Assembly (NCBI RefSeq): GCF_035222375.1
Contig: NC_085888.1
Span: 3,534,001 to 3,598,000, forward strand
Length of the DNA stretch: 64,000 nt
Direction of reading: 5' to 3'
Origin: Podospora pseudocomata
Lineage: Eukaryota > Ascomycota > Sordariomycetes > Sordariales > Podosporaceae
Position numbers and translations under genes: made by a program. The notes below the pieces were generated by a model. It made no database searches. It had not been told where the DNA came from and saw only the letters and a list, made by a program, of their open reading frames with translations. How positions within the stretch are numbered: position 1 is the first letter of the stretch; every line of letters starts with the position of its first letter. Positions 21,550 to 33,326 of this stretch are shown here, in pieces.

Positions 21550-22070
21550 GGAGCTAGGTACCTTCGATCTGATCTTAACAACAATGGAATCGATGCAAAT
21601 AAGCTTTTAGTTGTTATTGATGAACTATATGGTATGTTAAGCAACATACCTTGCCTTAGTCAGAATGCCTAAATTTAAAATGGGCGAGGTATCGAAAACA
21701 ACGCGCACAAATGGGTCTCATAATGCCCCTCTATCTCATTTAATCCTACGAACACTGGGGACGTTGGTATGAATGCCCCGAAACCGCCCCGGTCTCCTAT
21801 CCAAAACCTGTATCCCGCAACTCGTCACCTGCAACCTCACGTCAACATAGCATCTATTCATCACCGAGCATTGCCTTCCTGCTCCAACTACGAACACTCC
21901 CCCGGCTCCAACCACAAACTCCTCGCCGCCCTCCTCACTGCTTTTCCCCTTCTTTAAACAGCACCTTCAATTTCCCAGCCGCAAGCATTCACACCCGAGT
22001 CTTGGGTTTGTCTGCGGCAAAGACATGGCTCGTGCCGGAAGCAATATTCAAGACCTGAATCGACAAGTTC
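21550..22070. other. intergenic region
   Basis: No gene seen. 3' flanks of the HET gene and of the broken gene to the right converge here. The first 150 bases are A+T-rich. Confidence 0.45.
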
Positions 22071-23781
22071 TCATGTCCCGGAATAGCAACCTGCTTCGAG
22101 AGGTACGAGCTGAAAAAGTGTGTTGAGAATGCGGTCCGCCGACCTCCCATTCTTCCATTTCAAGGTCTCTTTGAGGTATGGGCATGGACCGGGTATCACG
22201 ATGGCGGAACTTTCTGCTTGCTGTTGCTGTAGGATCCTCAAGGTTACAAGGCGGGAGCGCTTGGCCGCAGGTCCTTCCAGGTATGAATCCTCTTCCTCTT
22301 CTGTTATCATCTCGGATTCTCTTGCCCTGGCCAACATCATCTTCAGCGATGTCTTCCATGCCGCCATTTGCGCTTGAATCGGACTGTCGCTCGGGCTGTT
22401 GTCGTCGAGCAGGTTCGGCATGCGACGGGACATTCAGTACCTCTTGACCATCGTCGTCCACGGGCACCCACACGCATGTTTTGAAGTATGGGTAAGTCGG
22501 GACCTTGCGAAGGCTCATTTCTTCAGGTTTGTTCCAGCGGCCGCGGGATACAATATACGGGGCCTCCAGCGTGTTGCCCTTCACCCCCCACTCAATAACA
22601 GAAAACGTCACGTCGAGGTTATCGTTCAGCCCGATGCCACGGTGGATGCGGATTGCAAAACGCCGGCCGTGGTCATGGCATGCTTTGAAAAGATAGCGGC
22701 AGGACTGAATGGGGCAGATCCATGGCCGGTCGGCAACCGCGCTGTCGAGTTGGTACCCTGTTGGAAGTAAGGCACCATTTATTGGACGAGTTGTCCGTTG
22801 TTGTCTGGCCACATGGTATAGGTCCGGTTATCCTCGGTTGTCGTCAGACCTTCAGCGGGAACGGCAGGAGCCGTAAGAGGTGTTACAGCTGTCTGTGAAC
22901 GAGTAGAGGCGCGAGTTGAAGATGGGGGAGGGGATGGGCTGTCCAGTGTGGACTCCTCTTCATCACGGGGAGCTAGCAAGCCCTGCCTCTGTATCAACTT
23001 TTTCGCGACACGGTCTCTAGTCATCTGCACGCTCAGCTCAACCATGGGGTCGTCGGCGAGGCTGATGGGTTTCTTGGATACTAAAAGGGGTAGTTTCGCG
23101 TACCCGCCGTGAAGGATCCCGTCGCCTTTTGTAGTACTGTCATATTTGCCAAGCTCGGAAAGGGTTCCATCTATATTGTCATTGAGACGAGATGCGCGGT
23201 GTGATATTTGGGTAGTTGGCATGGTCAGCCAGGGCCGACATGATTTCCAGTATCAGCCGTAAAGCTTACATTAAAATGCTTCCCTAGGCCAAAAAGAGCG
23301 TCAAATAGCTCTCTACAAGAGCGAATGGGACAAATCCAGGGGAACTCGGGATGGTTAAACTGCTGGTAGCCCGGAGGAAGCATGCAACCTTTGGTGCCCA
23401 CAATCGCACCATTTTTTCTAGTATATGATTGTTAACGAGGAGTGCAGTACGGAGGTTTTAGGGGGAAGGGTAGCTCTCGCTGTTGAGAGCGGTATCAAAC
23501 TCTCGTTGAATTTCTGGCGGAGGGACGTTGGACAACCTCTTAGACGCCTTCTTGTCGCCCACGTGGATCGTTTCTTCAAGGTGCACAATCGAGGGCTCTT
23601 CACTGACGGGTGGCTGTGGAGTGGGGGTGGCATCAGAGTGTCGAGTCTCACTTTCGACAACTGGTGTGGGAGATGGAGGGGGGGAAAGCCCGCTGACTCC
23701 TGTTCGCCTCATCATGAAGGGTTTTCTCGGTGCCGGTGCAGGCGCCTCCTGAGACACAGCGCCATCTTTAGGCACTTCCAT
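22071..23781 (-). pseudogene. broken gene with duplicated PWICPI-SC Cys/His module
   Basis: Read on the minus strand from the ATG at 23781. A Pro/Ser-rich N-terminus (to about 23440) is followed by a module with LPPGYQ, PWICPIRSCRELF and GKHF at about 23420-23270, then HRASRLNDNIDGTLSELG at about 23210. A second copy has LPTGYQ, PWICPIQSCRYLF and GLNDNLDVTFS at about 22790-22600. The C-terminus (IQAQMAAWKTSLKMM and LKETLKWKNGRSADRIL) ends at 22071. The C-x4-C with a following His resembles a degenerate zinc finger. The reading frame is lost at least twice, near 22790 and near 22390. The donor-like GTAAGC at 23270 has no AG before the next coding block, and the splice that should link the N-terminus is weak. 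I know similar uncharacterised genes in related fungi, but no function. Confidence 0.6.
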
Positions 23782-24258
23782 GGGTGGGGAAATTTGTTGT
23801 AAGGAACAAAGCCACCTTGATGCTATTGGGATTAAAAAAAACTCTAAGAAAAGGCCTATTTTTACCTTGGGCTCTTAACGATGTGGAGGTGCTCGTTTAA
23901 CAATTTGAGCAAACAGATTTCGACGTGTCGAGGCCGCGTTTGTCAGGGAATTGGCACGCTGTAGGAACTCACCGCCGTGGAAGCAGTGGGTCGCTGGTCC
24001 ATGTGGTCCATGCTTGGGCAGATCTCGCCAAACCTTAACTTGACGTCACCTCAACCTCCAGCATGACTAGAGATGGCGACTATGCCTTGCCTGCAAGAGC
24101 ATGAATGAAAATCTTGAACGAAACCACTGCCCTAGTGTGCCTTGTTAACAGACTTGGCCGCGCTGGGGGTAGGAGGCAAAGCCCCAGCCTCAATATAAAT
24201 CCATCTGGCCAAATGCTGGCCTGAGTATATATCTTGGCTGGATCTCACAACTCAAACC
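23782..24258. promoter_or_regulatory. divergent intergenic region with TATA box
   Basis: Upstream region of the deoxyribosyltransferase-like gene (+) and of the broken gene (-). A TATAAA lies at 24194-24199, 60 bases before the start at 24259. No coding content is seen. Confidence 0.4.
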
Positions 24259-24810
24259 ATGGGCATTTCTCGCATCACATCTTCTTCGGGTGCAATGAAC
24301 GTCGGATATCTTAGCATGGCAACCCCATCACAAGCTCAGCTCATACAAGCCCCATCACGCTCATCCGTGACAGGCAAGAAAACAGTCTTTTTGGCCGGCA
24401 CAACCACTCGAACTAATGGGCCAGAGTGGCGAGACACACTGTTCCACTCCATCGCACACCTCCCCATTACCGTGTTCAACCCCCTTCGACCGGACTGGGA
24501 CAGCTCATGGAAGGAAGACATCGACTTTGCGCCCTTCCGAGAACAGGTGGAATGGGAGTTTGACAGGTTGAACCAGGCCGATCTGGTGGTGGTGTATTTT
24601 GGACCCCAGACAGACGCGCCCATCAGCCTGTTGGAGTTTGGGCTTTTTGCAAGGTCAGGCAAGTTGATTGTGTGCTGCCACAAGGATTACAGGAAGCGGG
24701 GGAATATCGAGATTGTGTCGCAGAAGTTGGGTCTAAAGGTTTTGGATGCAGTTGATGGTGATCTTGTTGACGAGGTGACGCGAAAGCTGCAAGAGATGTT
24801 ACAAGTATGA
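24259..24810 (+). CDS. nucleoside 2-deoxyribosyltransferase-like protein
   Basis: A single exon of 183 residues. After a short variable N-terminus the core begins KTVFLAGTTTR, followed by the tryptophan-containing PEWRDTLF, VFNPLRPDW, FREQVEWEFDRLNQADLVVVYFGP and the ISLLEFGLFA block, which carries the conserved glutamate expected to be the catalytic residue. These are the features of the small nucleoside 2-deoxyribosyltransferase fold, a flavodoxin-like fold also related to TIR. Bacterial enzymes swap bases between deoxynucleosides; the fungal proteins are uncharacterised as far as I know. Downstream ATGs at 24294 and 24316 are possible alternative starts and would shorten only the variable lead. 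Confidence 0.82.
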   Translation: MGISRITSSSGAMNVGYLSMATPSQAQLIQAPSRSSVTGKKTVFLAGTTTRTNGPEWRDTLFHSIAHLPITVFNPLRPDWDSSWKEDIDFAPFREQVEWEFDRLNQADLVVVYFGPQTDAPISLLEFGLFARSGKLIVCCHKDYRKRGNIEIVSQKLGLKVLDAVDGDLVDEVTRKLQEMLQV

Positions 24811-25165
24811 GAGAGCAGTATAAGAGGCAAATCCTTGTGTTTAAACCTCCTTCCTTCTCTTAATATGCCCTCAGTACTGCAAGTAGTAAACAATGTGTCT
24901 TGTCCTGCGTTCTCAGTGCCTGGGCAGGGTGTGGCTGGTGTGAGCTTGCCAGCTGAGTAGCTGCGCCACATTGTGGTGGGGAACAACCCAATGGCAGGTG
25001 CCCCGCCAAAGCGGTTTGAGATGTCGCAACATCACGGCTTTGACTCATCTTCAACCGGCCACGGTGACCTTTATTTCTATTCTACATCCAGACACTTGCG
25101 ACGCAGCTAGACTGATTTGACCCCTCAGAGGTCATTCCAGAAACTGCAACTCTCCCAGGTCCTGC
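24811..25165. other. intergenic region
   Basis: 3' flank of the deoxyribosyltransferase-like gene and promoter of the cysteinyl-tRNA synthetase gene. No other feature is seen. Confidence 0.45.
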
Positions 25166-27810
25166 ATGCGCTCCATCGCCGGCACACGACCATTTTTTTC
25201 TTCATTGAAGAAGTTAACGCCAATCGCCAGGCAACCCCCGAGGTACTTCCGATTTTATTCACAGTCAAGGATGGCGTCTATCACAGTCCACAACTCTCTA
25301 AAGCCCGGTCCGCCGGTGCCCTTCGTACCCAAGACCGACGGCAAAATCTCGTGGTATGCTTGCGGGCCAACAACCTACGACCTCAGTCACTTGGGCCATG
25401 CCCGAAACTATCTATCCAACGGTATAGTTTGTTGCAATCATTTACCTTGATTAGCTTCTGAATCTAATCAAAATCTCAGACATCATTCGCCGTATATTCC
25501 AGGACTACTTCGGCTACGAAGTCAACTTTGTGATGAACTATACTGATGTCGACGACAAGATCATCATCAAAGGTACACTTGACCGTTATCCTTGTGTTTG
25601 AAACTAGAGCCTAATCTATCGATTTAGCCAGGAGACAGCGCTTGCTTGACTTGGAAAAAGAGAAGTCGTATACCCCCGAGCAGCTCCGAGAACTCGTCTC
25701 CAAGGCCTTCCAAGCGTATGCTCAAAGCAATCTTCCCCTCTTGGTAACCCAGGGTCAACCGGAGTTGGATGAGAACAATTACCAGGCGCGTAAAGATGCC
25801 GCGTACGGTCAGGTTCTTGCAGGAGGGACCCTCAGTGGAGAGGGTAGGCCAGGGGACGCCGAGGCCAAGATCAAGATGCACCTGAACAACATGGACTCGG
25901 CAGCCAAGTCCCTCCAGACTTCCTCCGGCTTTGACGGTGCTGAAGATATTCTGCTTCCCTATCTCGATTCTCTGTACAAAGAGACGATCGACACCAGCGA
26001 TCAGACCATCTTCACTGACCTCACTCAGAGGATGGAAAAGGCCTTCAACGATGACATGGCAGCCTTGAATGTTCTGGAGCCTACCGCCGTCACGAGGGTG
26101 ACTGAATATGTGCCCCAGATTGTGTCCTTTGTCGAGCAAATCATTCAGAAGGGGTTTGCATATGAGGCCGACGGCTCAGTCTACTTTGATATTGGTGCCT
26201 TTGAGAAGGCTGGGAATACCTACGCAAGACTGCGCCCGGAGAGCAGAAACGACAAGGCCCTGCAGGAGGAAGGAGAGGGCTCTCTTTCCAAGAGTTCAGG
26301 CGGCCAGAAAAAACGCGACGCCGATTTTGCACTGTGGAAGCAGAGCAAGCCCGGTGAGCCATACTGGCCCAGCCCCTGGGGTCAGGGGAGACCTGGCTGG
26401 CACATTGAATGCTCCGTGATGGCCTCTGATAAGCTCGGCGACAACATGGATATCCATTCGGGTGGCATTGATCTTGCCTTCCCTCACCATGACAACGAGC
26501 TGGCTCAGAGCGAGGCCTTTTTCCACCAGTGCGGCAAGGGCGAGCACACATGGGTCAACTACTTTTTGCATATGGGTCACCTTTCAATTGCCGGCAGCAA
26601 GATGAGCAAAAGCTTGAAGAACTTTCAAACAATCCAAGACGCGCTGGCTACCACATACACAGCGCGAAACATGCGCATCGTCTTTTTGATGGGCCGATGG
26701 AACGATGGTGTGGAGATCTCGGGAGATATGCGCAAGCAGGCCGATAACTGGGAGAATACTGTCGACAACTTCTTCACCAATATCAAGGCTAAGCTTGCCG
26801 AGGTTGATGCGCCAACCGATGGTGTCAAGTACCTGTCTCTCACAGGCGCCGGAAACAGTCTCATTGAGGACCTTGAGCAAGCGAAGAAGGACCTCGATGT
26901 GGCACTTCGCAATTCCTTCGACACTCCTGGTGCCATGCAAGTGATCCTGCGCCTGGTCCGCAACGCCAACATCTACATGAACGACAAGGCAAAGTCATCT
27001 AATCTTCAGCCTGTCGAGGCGGTGGCCCGCTGGGTGACAAAGATCGTAGGTATCTTTGGCCTGGACGCTACCGCAAAGCCACCCTACGATGGCCTCGGCT
27101 GGGGGTCATCTTCTGCTACCGCTGCGGATGACATCGACCCCCAAACAGCGATCAAGCCCTACGCTGCTGCGTACGAGAAGGTTAAAGCCGATGTTCAATC
27201 GCTTCACCTCTCTGCCTCTTCGATTCAATCTGCTCTCGAGCACTCCCCAGACGCCGAGTTTGCTGAAGTAGAGAAGAGTGGCGAGAAGGACGTGGAGAAG
27301 TTGGCGCTGCCATATCTTCGTGCCACTTCCCGTCTCCGCGATGAGCTACGGGCCATCGTCCCAACCCTTGCTTCAGAGCCTCAAATCAAGCAGGCTGTTC
27401 TCGCCCTCAGTGACCGTATCCGCGACTATGACTTGACCGACCTTGGCGTACAGCTCGATGATCAAACCGATAAGCCGAGTCTCATCAAGTTTGTGCCTGC
27501 TGCCAAACTTATCGCTGCGAGAGAGGAGAAAGCGTCCCAGCTTGCTGAGAAGGCTAAGCAAAAGGAGGAGGCCCGGAAGGCTAGAGAGAAGGCCGAGGAG
27601 GAGAAGTGGGCCAAGGCCAAGGTGGCCCCGCAAGACATGTTCAAGGACGACCCCAAATATACCGAGTGGGATGCTGACGGTCTGCCGATAAAGCTGGCCG
27701 AGGGGGGTGAGCCAGTGCCCAAGAGCCAGGCTAAAAAGTTGAAGAAGGACTGGGACAGGCAGAAGAAACTGCACGAAGAGTATCTTGCCAAGTTTGGAGG
27801 CAAGGCGTGA
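25166..27810 (+). CDS. cysteinyl-tRNA synthetase, probable dual-targeted
   Basis: Three exons, 25166-25421, 25480-25572 and 25628-27810, give 843 residues from the upstream ATG or 808 from the in-frame ATG at 25271. The enzyme charges tRNA-Cys. The class I signature is HLGHARNY (a HIGH variant) right after the zinc ligand cysteine in [10 protein letters not shown]. Further zinc ligands lie in the WHIECS and FPHHDNE blocks, and the KMSKS loop is [10 protein letters not shown]. The C-terminus has the eukaryotic lysine-rich helical extension. The first 35 residues of the long form are basic, hydroxylated and free of acidic residues, ending [10 protein letters not shown] before MAS, a good mitochondrial presequence. 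Only one such gene is in view, so one gene may serve the cytosol and mitochondria by alternative starts. Confidence 0.93.
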
Positions 27811-28065
27811 GTCAGCTATCAGCTGCAGTTTAGACGACTAGGTATCTCTGCCTACTTTTCGGGGTGAAATAGAAAACTCATGTTGTCGCTGTTAGCTGCC
27901 TTGAAATAGTGAATTGAGCCGACACACAATCGAAATCAAAGTTTGAATACAAACTCGCCCCTAAGCCCTGAACGCCGCGCATGCTCTAAAGGAACCCAAC
28001 CCAGCCGTCTATCTCTCCTCGCCAAGTCTTATGTACACTGCTATATCAACGACGATAACCCGCAA

Positions 28066-29636
28066 CTACATGATTAACCCCACCACCAAAGCTCCCACAA
28101 CAGCTTTCCATACATCGATTTTGAGAGAATAAGCCTTGGACTGTCCGGTTGGGTTGATCCCCAGCGGGCCCGTCCCGCTCACCCTTGTGGCCACTGGGCC
28201 GGGCCCGATATCGATACCTGTGGGTCCCACACCGGTGAAGGTCGCCGTAGGGCCACGTTCAGCAGTGACATCCAGATTATTGTTCCCAGACGTCGGTCTT
28301 GGAGGCGGTGCCGTGCACCGGCCTGTCGCACTGGGCACAGCATCTGGCCCCGTGCTGATGGCAATGATGTTGCTTCCACAATTCGCCGCCTGAGCCAGGT
28401 GCAAGTTTCTGTTGTCTTGATCAAACACCACGTAGGCCGCTCGCAGGAAGGTGTCTCCCAGCACCGGCTCCCCGTCGTCATCTGGGAGCACGCCCAGCAC
28501 GCAGTACCCCTGAACGTGCCAGATGAAATCGTTGAAGGGCACGTTGATCACTTTATCCCCAAAGTAAAAGTCAATGGAGCCTTCCAGATCAGCAACATTG
28601 CAGTCGAGGAAATAGAAACCGGTCGAGGGGTCGTATTGGGTGTCTGCGAAGCTGGAGGCGAAGGCTTGGTAGATTCGTCGGGGAAGTCGGCTGAGTGTTC
28701 CGCCCGAATCGAGGAAAACAGGGACTTCAAGCTCTTGTGATCTTTCGACTAGACCGTCGGGGTATGTTAGTCCCACGCCGCTCATGGTGACATAGTATCT
28801 GTCCGCTCCCCTTGGAGTTTGGTTCTGAGGCAGCATAGGGAGCTTGGCTAGAGATCCGATGTATTTTCCAGTGTCCACGCCGCCAAAGATGAGCGCTCCC
28901 TCGGGGGAGTCGACGGTTCTAAGATCCATGCTGAAGGCTCGCGAGTCGATCAACTTTTGGTCTTTCATCGTGTCGAGAATGTAAGGATACTCGTTGACTC
29001 CTCGAATAGGGGGTGAGAGGCCAAGGATTCCCAGGGGGATATCGTGGGACTCGAGGGCTACGCCGATGACCTGGTTTCTAACCGTGGCCCCTGTCATGTG
29101 GAAGATCAACATATGTCACAGCTCGGACGAGAGCATGGCGTTCCAGCAAGAGATTCAGACGCACCTCCAATTTTGACACTCTCTCTAACATATTGTATTG
29201 TCGCATTCCCTTTCCCATACACGAGGATGTCGGTCACGCGCGTTGCGTTCAGACTTGAGCTCTTCCTCCAGTCGTAGACCGGAAACGATCGACAGTCGTC
29301 AGGCACATTGGCAGTGTCACATGTTGGGTTCACCCAAGTGTCTGGCGAGCCAGTATCCAGGATCAGCGTCAGTTTTTGCCCGGGTGTCCCGACCTCTATG
29401 TCGACGCCGTAGCGGGTTCCGGTGAACTGGTTTTCAATGGTAACTTCATTTTGTCGGCCTCGGATCAGTTTTGGTGGCGCTGGGTTGGGCAGCACATTAA
29501 GCGGGGAGCGGATGAATCCTTCGCCGCGTGTTACGAGCGAAGGGTTTTGCTGTCTGGAGCTGTCCGGCGGTGCGGAGAAATCATGTGCGGAGGCAAGGAC
29601 AGGGGCGGCACTGAGGAGGAATCGAAGGGGTATCAT
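28066..29636 (-). CDS. GPI-anchored aspartic protease, yapsin-like
   Basis: Two exons, 29636-29165 and 29090-28066, give 498 residues. A signal peptide (about 1-16) and a short propeptide precede the catalytic body. The first active-site motif is LDTGSPDTW near residue 94, the second LDSGGTLSR near residue 283; both catalytic aspartates are present. The C-terminal 100 residues are Pro/Thr/Gly-rich and end in a hydrophobic segment after a small-residue site, consistent with a GPI anchor. The pepsin-like (A1) fold with GPI anchoring resembles yapsins and the fungal OPSB/SAP-like proteases acting at the cell surface. The intron (GTGCGT donor, GACAG acceptor) separates the two lobes' strands without changing the frame. 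Confidence 0.9.
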
Positions 29637-32600
29637 GTTGAGAAATATAATTATGTACTCCAGGCTCAGATGAGAGCTTCTGGCGGGAGAAGAAGAGATC
29701 TACACGGAGAAGGGTCACCCCAAAAAGATGGAAGACTGACATCGAGGGTCCATCTTTGGTGATCGGCTCGGCTGATTCGAGCAATATATGCGGTCTTCAT
29801 GTTACCCTGGACATGCATCTTCCATGCCGGATTCGTCACACCCTCCCCGAGTTTCCTCGAAGCTGGAGATGGGCCATGGCTAATGGCTGGGAGGCAATAA
29901 CGATGCATAGTATTGATCTCCGATTGGAAGGAAACAAGCCGGATGGAGAACGAGGGGGTCTGCGGAGCACGCTGAATGGACAAAAACGAGATGTGGCGTC
30001 TTGGTTGTGTTGCGCGAAGGCTTGCAGCTGAAAAGTTGGCAGAGCCTCGTCAGCCAGTGTCTGCATTGTTGACCGATCCTCGCGGAGGCCACAACCAAGG
30101 ACGACTGCGCCTCTCAATGCACTGCATCTCTGGCATGAGTGCAGAATTGAGCAGGAGTTGCGCGATGGTTTAACCGAGGGTAAAGAGCCCGAATACGTGA
30201 TACTCAGGAAAACTCTTTCGCATAGAAGGGTGCTCTGTCGTTGACGATGCCCAGGAGAGAGAATCATGTTTGGCATCTTAACCCCGCAGGGGCTGAATAG
30301 GTACCCCAGTTGTTTGCCAGGAGCAAAGAGGGGATGGGTGCATCAACGGGAGAAAGATAGCCCACATATTTACTATTTTGAACCCTAACTCCCCCGCTAG
30401 CAGAATAGCTCAAAACTTAGCTCCGGTAGAAAGTTCCAGCGACGAGCTTGTTTCAACCTCGTCTCCGCCGTCGCTACCGGACACTGGCACCAGCACAGTG
30501 GATGTTGCCGCAACGCTTTCATCAGCCACCCGAATCATCACAAGTTCCCCAGGCCGTTGATGTTCGGAGTACCCGATGATCAACACATATCGAACTACGG
30601 AATATTAGTCAACTTCAGCACGAATCCCCAGACAGTAGGCCGTGCCGATTCATATCCGCCTGCGCCTTTGTAAATGGCCGTGACAACGGCCATGTGTCTT
30701 ATGGACTTAGCGAAGTGGTTTATAATCATCAAGTCCCATGAAAACTACGACTTGGGATGAAGCTTTCTCTTGAATATGCAAATCCACTCTGGTATTTATC
30801 CCAAGCCCATATTCTCACAGACGCGACCGGTGGGATAAAGAGCAATCTCGAGACCGGCTGGAAGACAATGCCCCAGCAAGTGCAATGGTGAAGGACAATA
30901 CCATTACAATTGACACACTATGCAACAAGCGTCTCATTTTAGGGACAGCTAGGGACTTGCAACCAGGTTCCGGGTTCTCAACGCTCCGAATTAAATTCAA
31001 GCCAAACCCCGTCTGATGCAAGCGCGTCCTCGGCCAAAGCCGTCAGCGGACCCCCTGGCGCTATGGGTAGCACGTGTGGGAAGTGGCGAACTTTCTCCTT
31101 GCTGTTTATTTACCCCATAGTCCAGCACAACTCATAGGAGTTGTCTTCCAAGTTCGAGTATATGGAACTTGAAGACCGGACCGTCGTGAAACATTGCGAC
31201 CCATACCATCAGCTTGAGATTTCTGTGCAAGCAGCTCCTGAGTCTATGACATGAGCAACACGATGCATATCTTTATAGATCTGGTGAGTTGTCTCATAAT
31301 GCATGGTTTGGTTTGTTACCTACACTGAGACAGCTAACAGGCCATTGCAAGTCTGGGAATGGCAGTCCAGCAGCAAGTTCTTCCGCTTTGACACCAAAAG
31401 CCGAGGACATTCATTAGTCATCTACAACCCGTGCCGAAAATCCTGGCTTCCGACCTTCGAGGCATGTGCGCTGGGGTAGATCTCACCCTCGCTATTGGCA
31501 ACGACGCAATGCGGTCGCTGGACTCGAACACATGCTCTCCTACACAGGCAATGCATATGGTGGAAGTCCGGAGCGGTTGAAGGGACAGGCGGATGTCGAG
31601 CAATCACCTCCCAATGACGCCGGAGTTGGAACGGAGACCCAAACCAATGAACCCCGGTCATTACAGACGGTCGACTCCCAAGACACACATCCTGCTGTGT
31701 CCATGGGGAAAAGCAGCCCATGTTCTTTCCCTGCCTTGGTATTGCGACCAATCTCAAAAAGAACAAGATCAGTCCGCCGTGACGATATCCTTCGTCGAAG
31801 ATCCAGTCGCTCACTGCCCTGCCCTCATGGAGTCAGCAGTGGTCGGACCACAAGGATCATTTGATCTAGGGCCTTGCCAGGAGGAGGAGCCAAACCAACC
31901 ACCCCTCTGAGTGTACCGTATCTCTGGATATTTGCCTTTCGTGAACGGAGACCTGTGCAGCTGTTGTCGTGGTGAAGGAGTATTTGGTCACGTCAAGGGC
32001 TAGATGGAGAGCAGTTTCGGCAGTTGCGGTTCAATTACAAATCCTGGATTATCAAGGTCATTTGTTGGTTGTATTGTTGGGGGTATGTTGTACCGAATTT
32101 GTGTACTGTGATTTTTGTTATCATTTGGGTGTTGTTTCATGTCCTCGATCCCTTTGGAACCCCTGATTATCGTCGTGACGGTTAAGGGCTTACGGCTGGG
32201 TACAGGCGTAGGTCACAGGTAAAATATTGAATTGTCGGATAAAGCAGAAAAGAAAAGGAAGGTAAAAGAGGTACAATGCCCACGAGGTCCCCTTATACTT
32301 CTCAAACCCTCCGGACTTCCTGCCAAATGTATGGAATTTCCACCAGAATTGTCCGAATATCCTACGTCAAGTGCAAACCTCACACGTCAACCGTCACCAC
32401 GTCACAATAGCCCTAACCCGGATATAATCCCATAACAGTGGCAACATGAACAGTGTAAACACAACAACTCACGAACTAACTCACCTTGACATAAGAGCGT
32501 CACATGACTTTGATGCATGGCAATACCGGAGATCTGAGGTTCATATGATCTCAATAGGAAAACATCCTTGGAGGTTTTCTTAAGTCCGTGAGGCTCGCAG

Positions 32601-33326
32601 AGGAATTTTATTTTGGCGAGGGTCAAAGTCTGTCCCTGGCAAACTCGAAGTCACGCCAACAAGGGAGCTCAATTGCAACTATTCGTAGGTAGTGAACATC
32701 TCTTTGTTTCAGCGGCCGCAGCATCTTCATCTGCATGTTGGGCTCTAGCGGTTGTTAAAGAAAGAAACACCATCGCAACAGATCTCGAGCTTGTGATGCA
32801 GCACAGCCTCTTCTTATCCTCCAAGACGCAGGCACCAGCAAATCGCAAGAGCAGCGGGACTGCAGATCACGACAGCGCAGCACTAACTGTTAGGATCTCA
32901 GCCCCTGCAAAGATCACTGGGCATGGCCCGATTCAGGAAGGTTTCTTGCCTATAGCGTCCCGATAGAGCGGCGCAGCAGCATGCTCCCCTGTCCGCCAAT
33001 TTCACCACGAGACTGCTTTGGGCAAAGAGCTCTCGTTTTCTGTGGGGAATCAGCGGGAAAGGGTTGCAGCGCAGCAATTCACGCCGCAGGCCTTCATTAG
33101 CTCCACCACGCTCGCCAATATCTTACAGTACACATGTCGAACGGCGATTCACCCATGATGTTGGGTTGGTGGCTTTTCTTTTGTTCTTAACTTCCGTCTT
33201 GCACCTTTCGTCTTTTGGCACATTCGTTTGTTGATTGTTGCCCCTTGGACGAGACACTAAGCAGTGCTTCAAGTCTTCAAGGTTAGGTAACGAGCGATTG
33301 GGGACCCATTGGAACACCACACAAAG
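29637..33326. other. 3.7-kb region without a recognised gene
   Basis: This is the longest empty stretch in the window. Open frames up to about 146 codons occur on both strands (for example 29836-30276 on - and 31466-31864 on +), but none shows a domain, signal peptide or supported splice pattern. A CACGTG lies near 31072. A very short spliceable frame at about 31251-31393 (ATG, GTGAGT donor, ACAG acceptor, about 27 codons) is too small to support. The region could hold a noncoding RNA or remnants too degraded to see. Confidence 0.4.

Noticed and set aside
31422-31864. Overlapping frames of about 130 codons on both strands
   Set aside because: No domain, no codon pattern favouring one strand, and both frames start at non-standard or poor starts.
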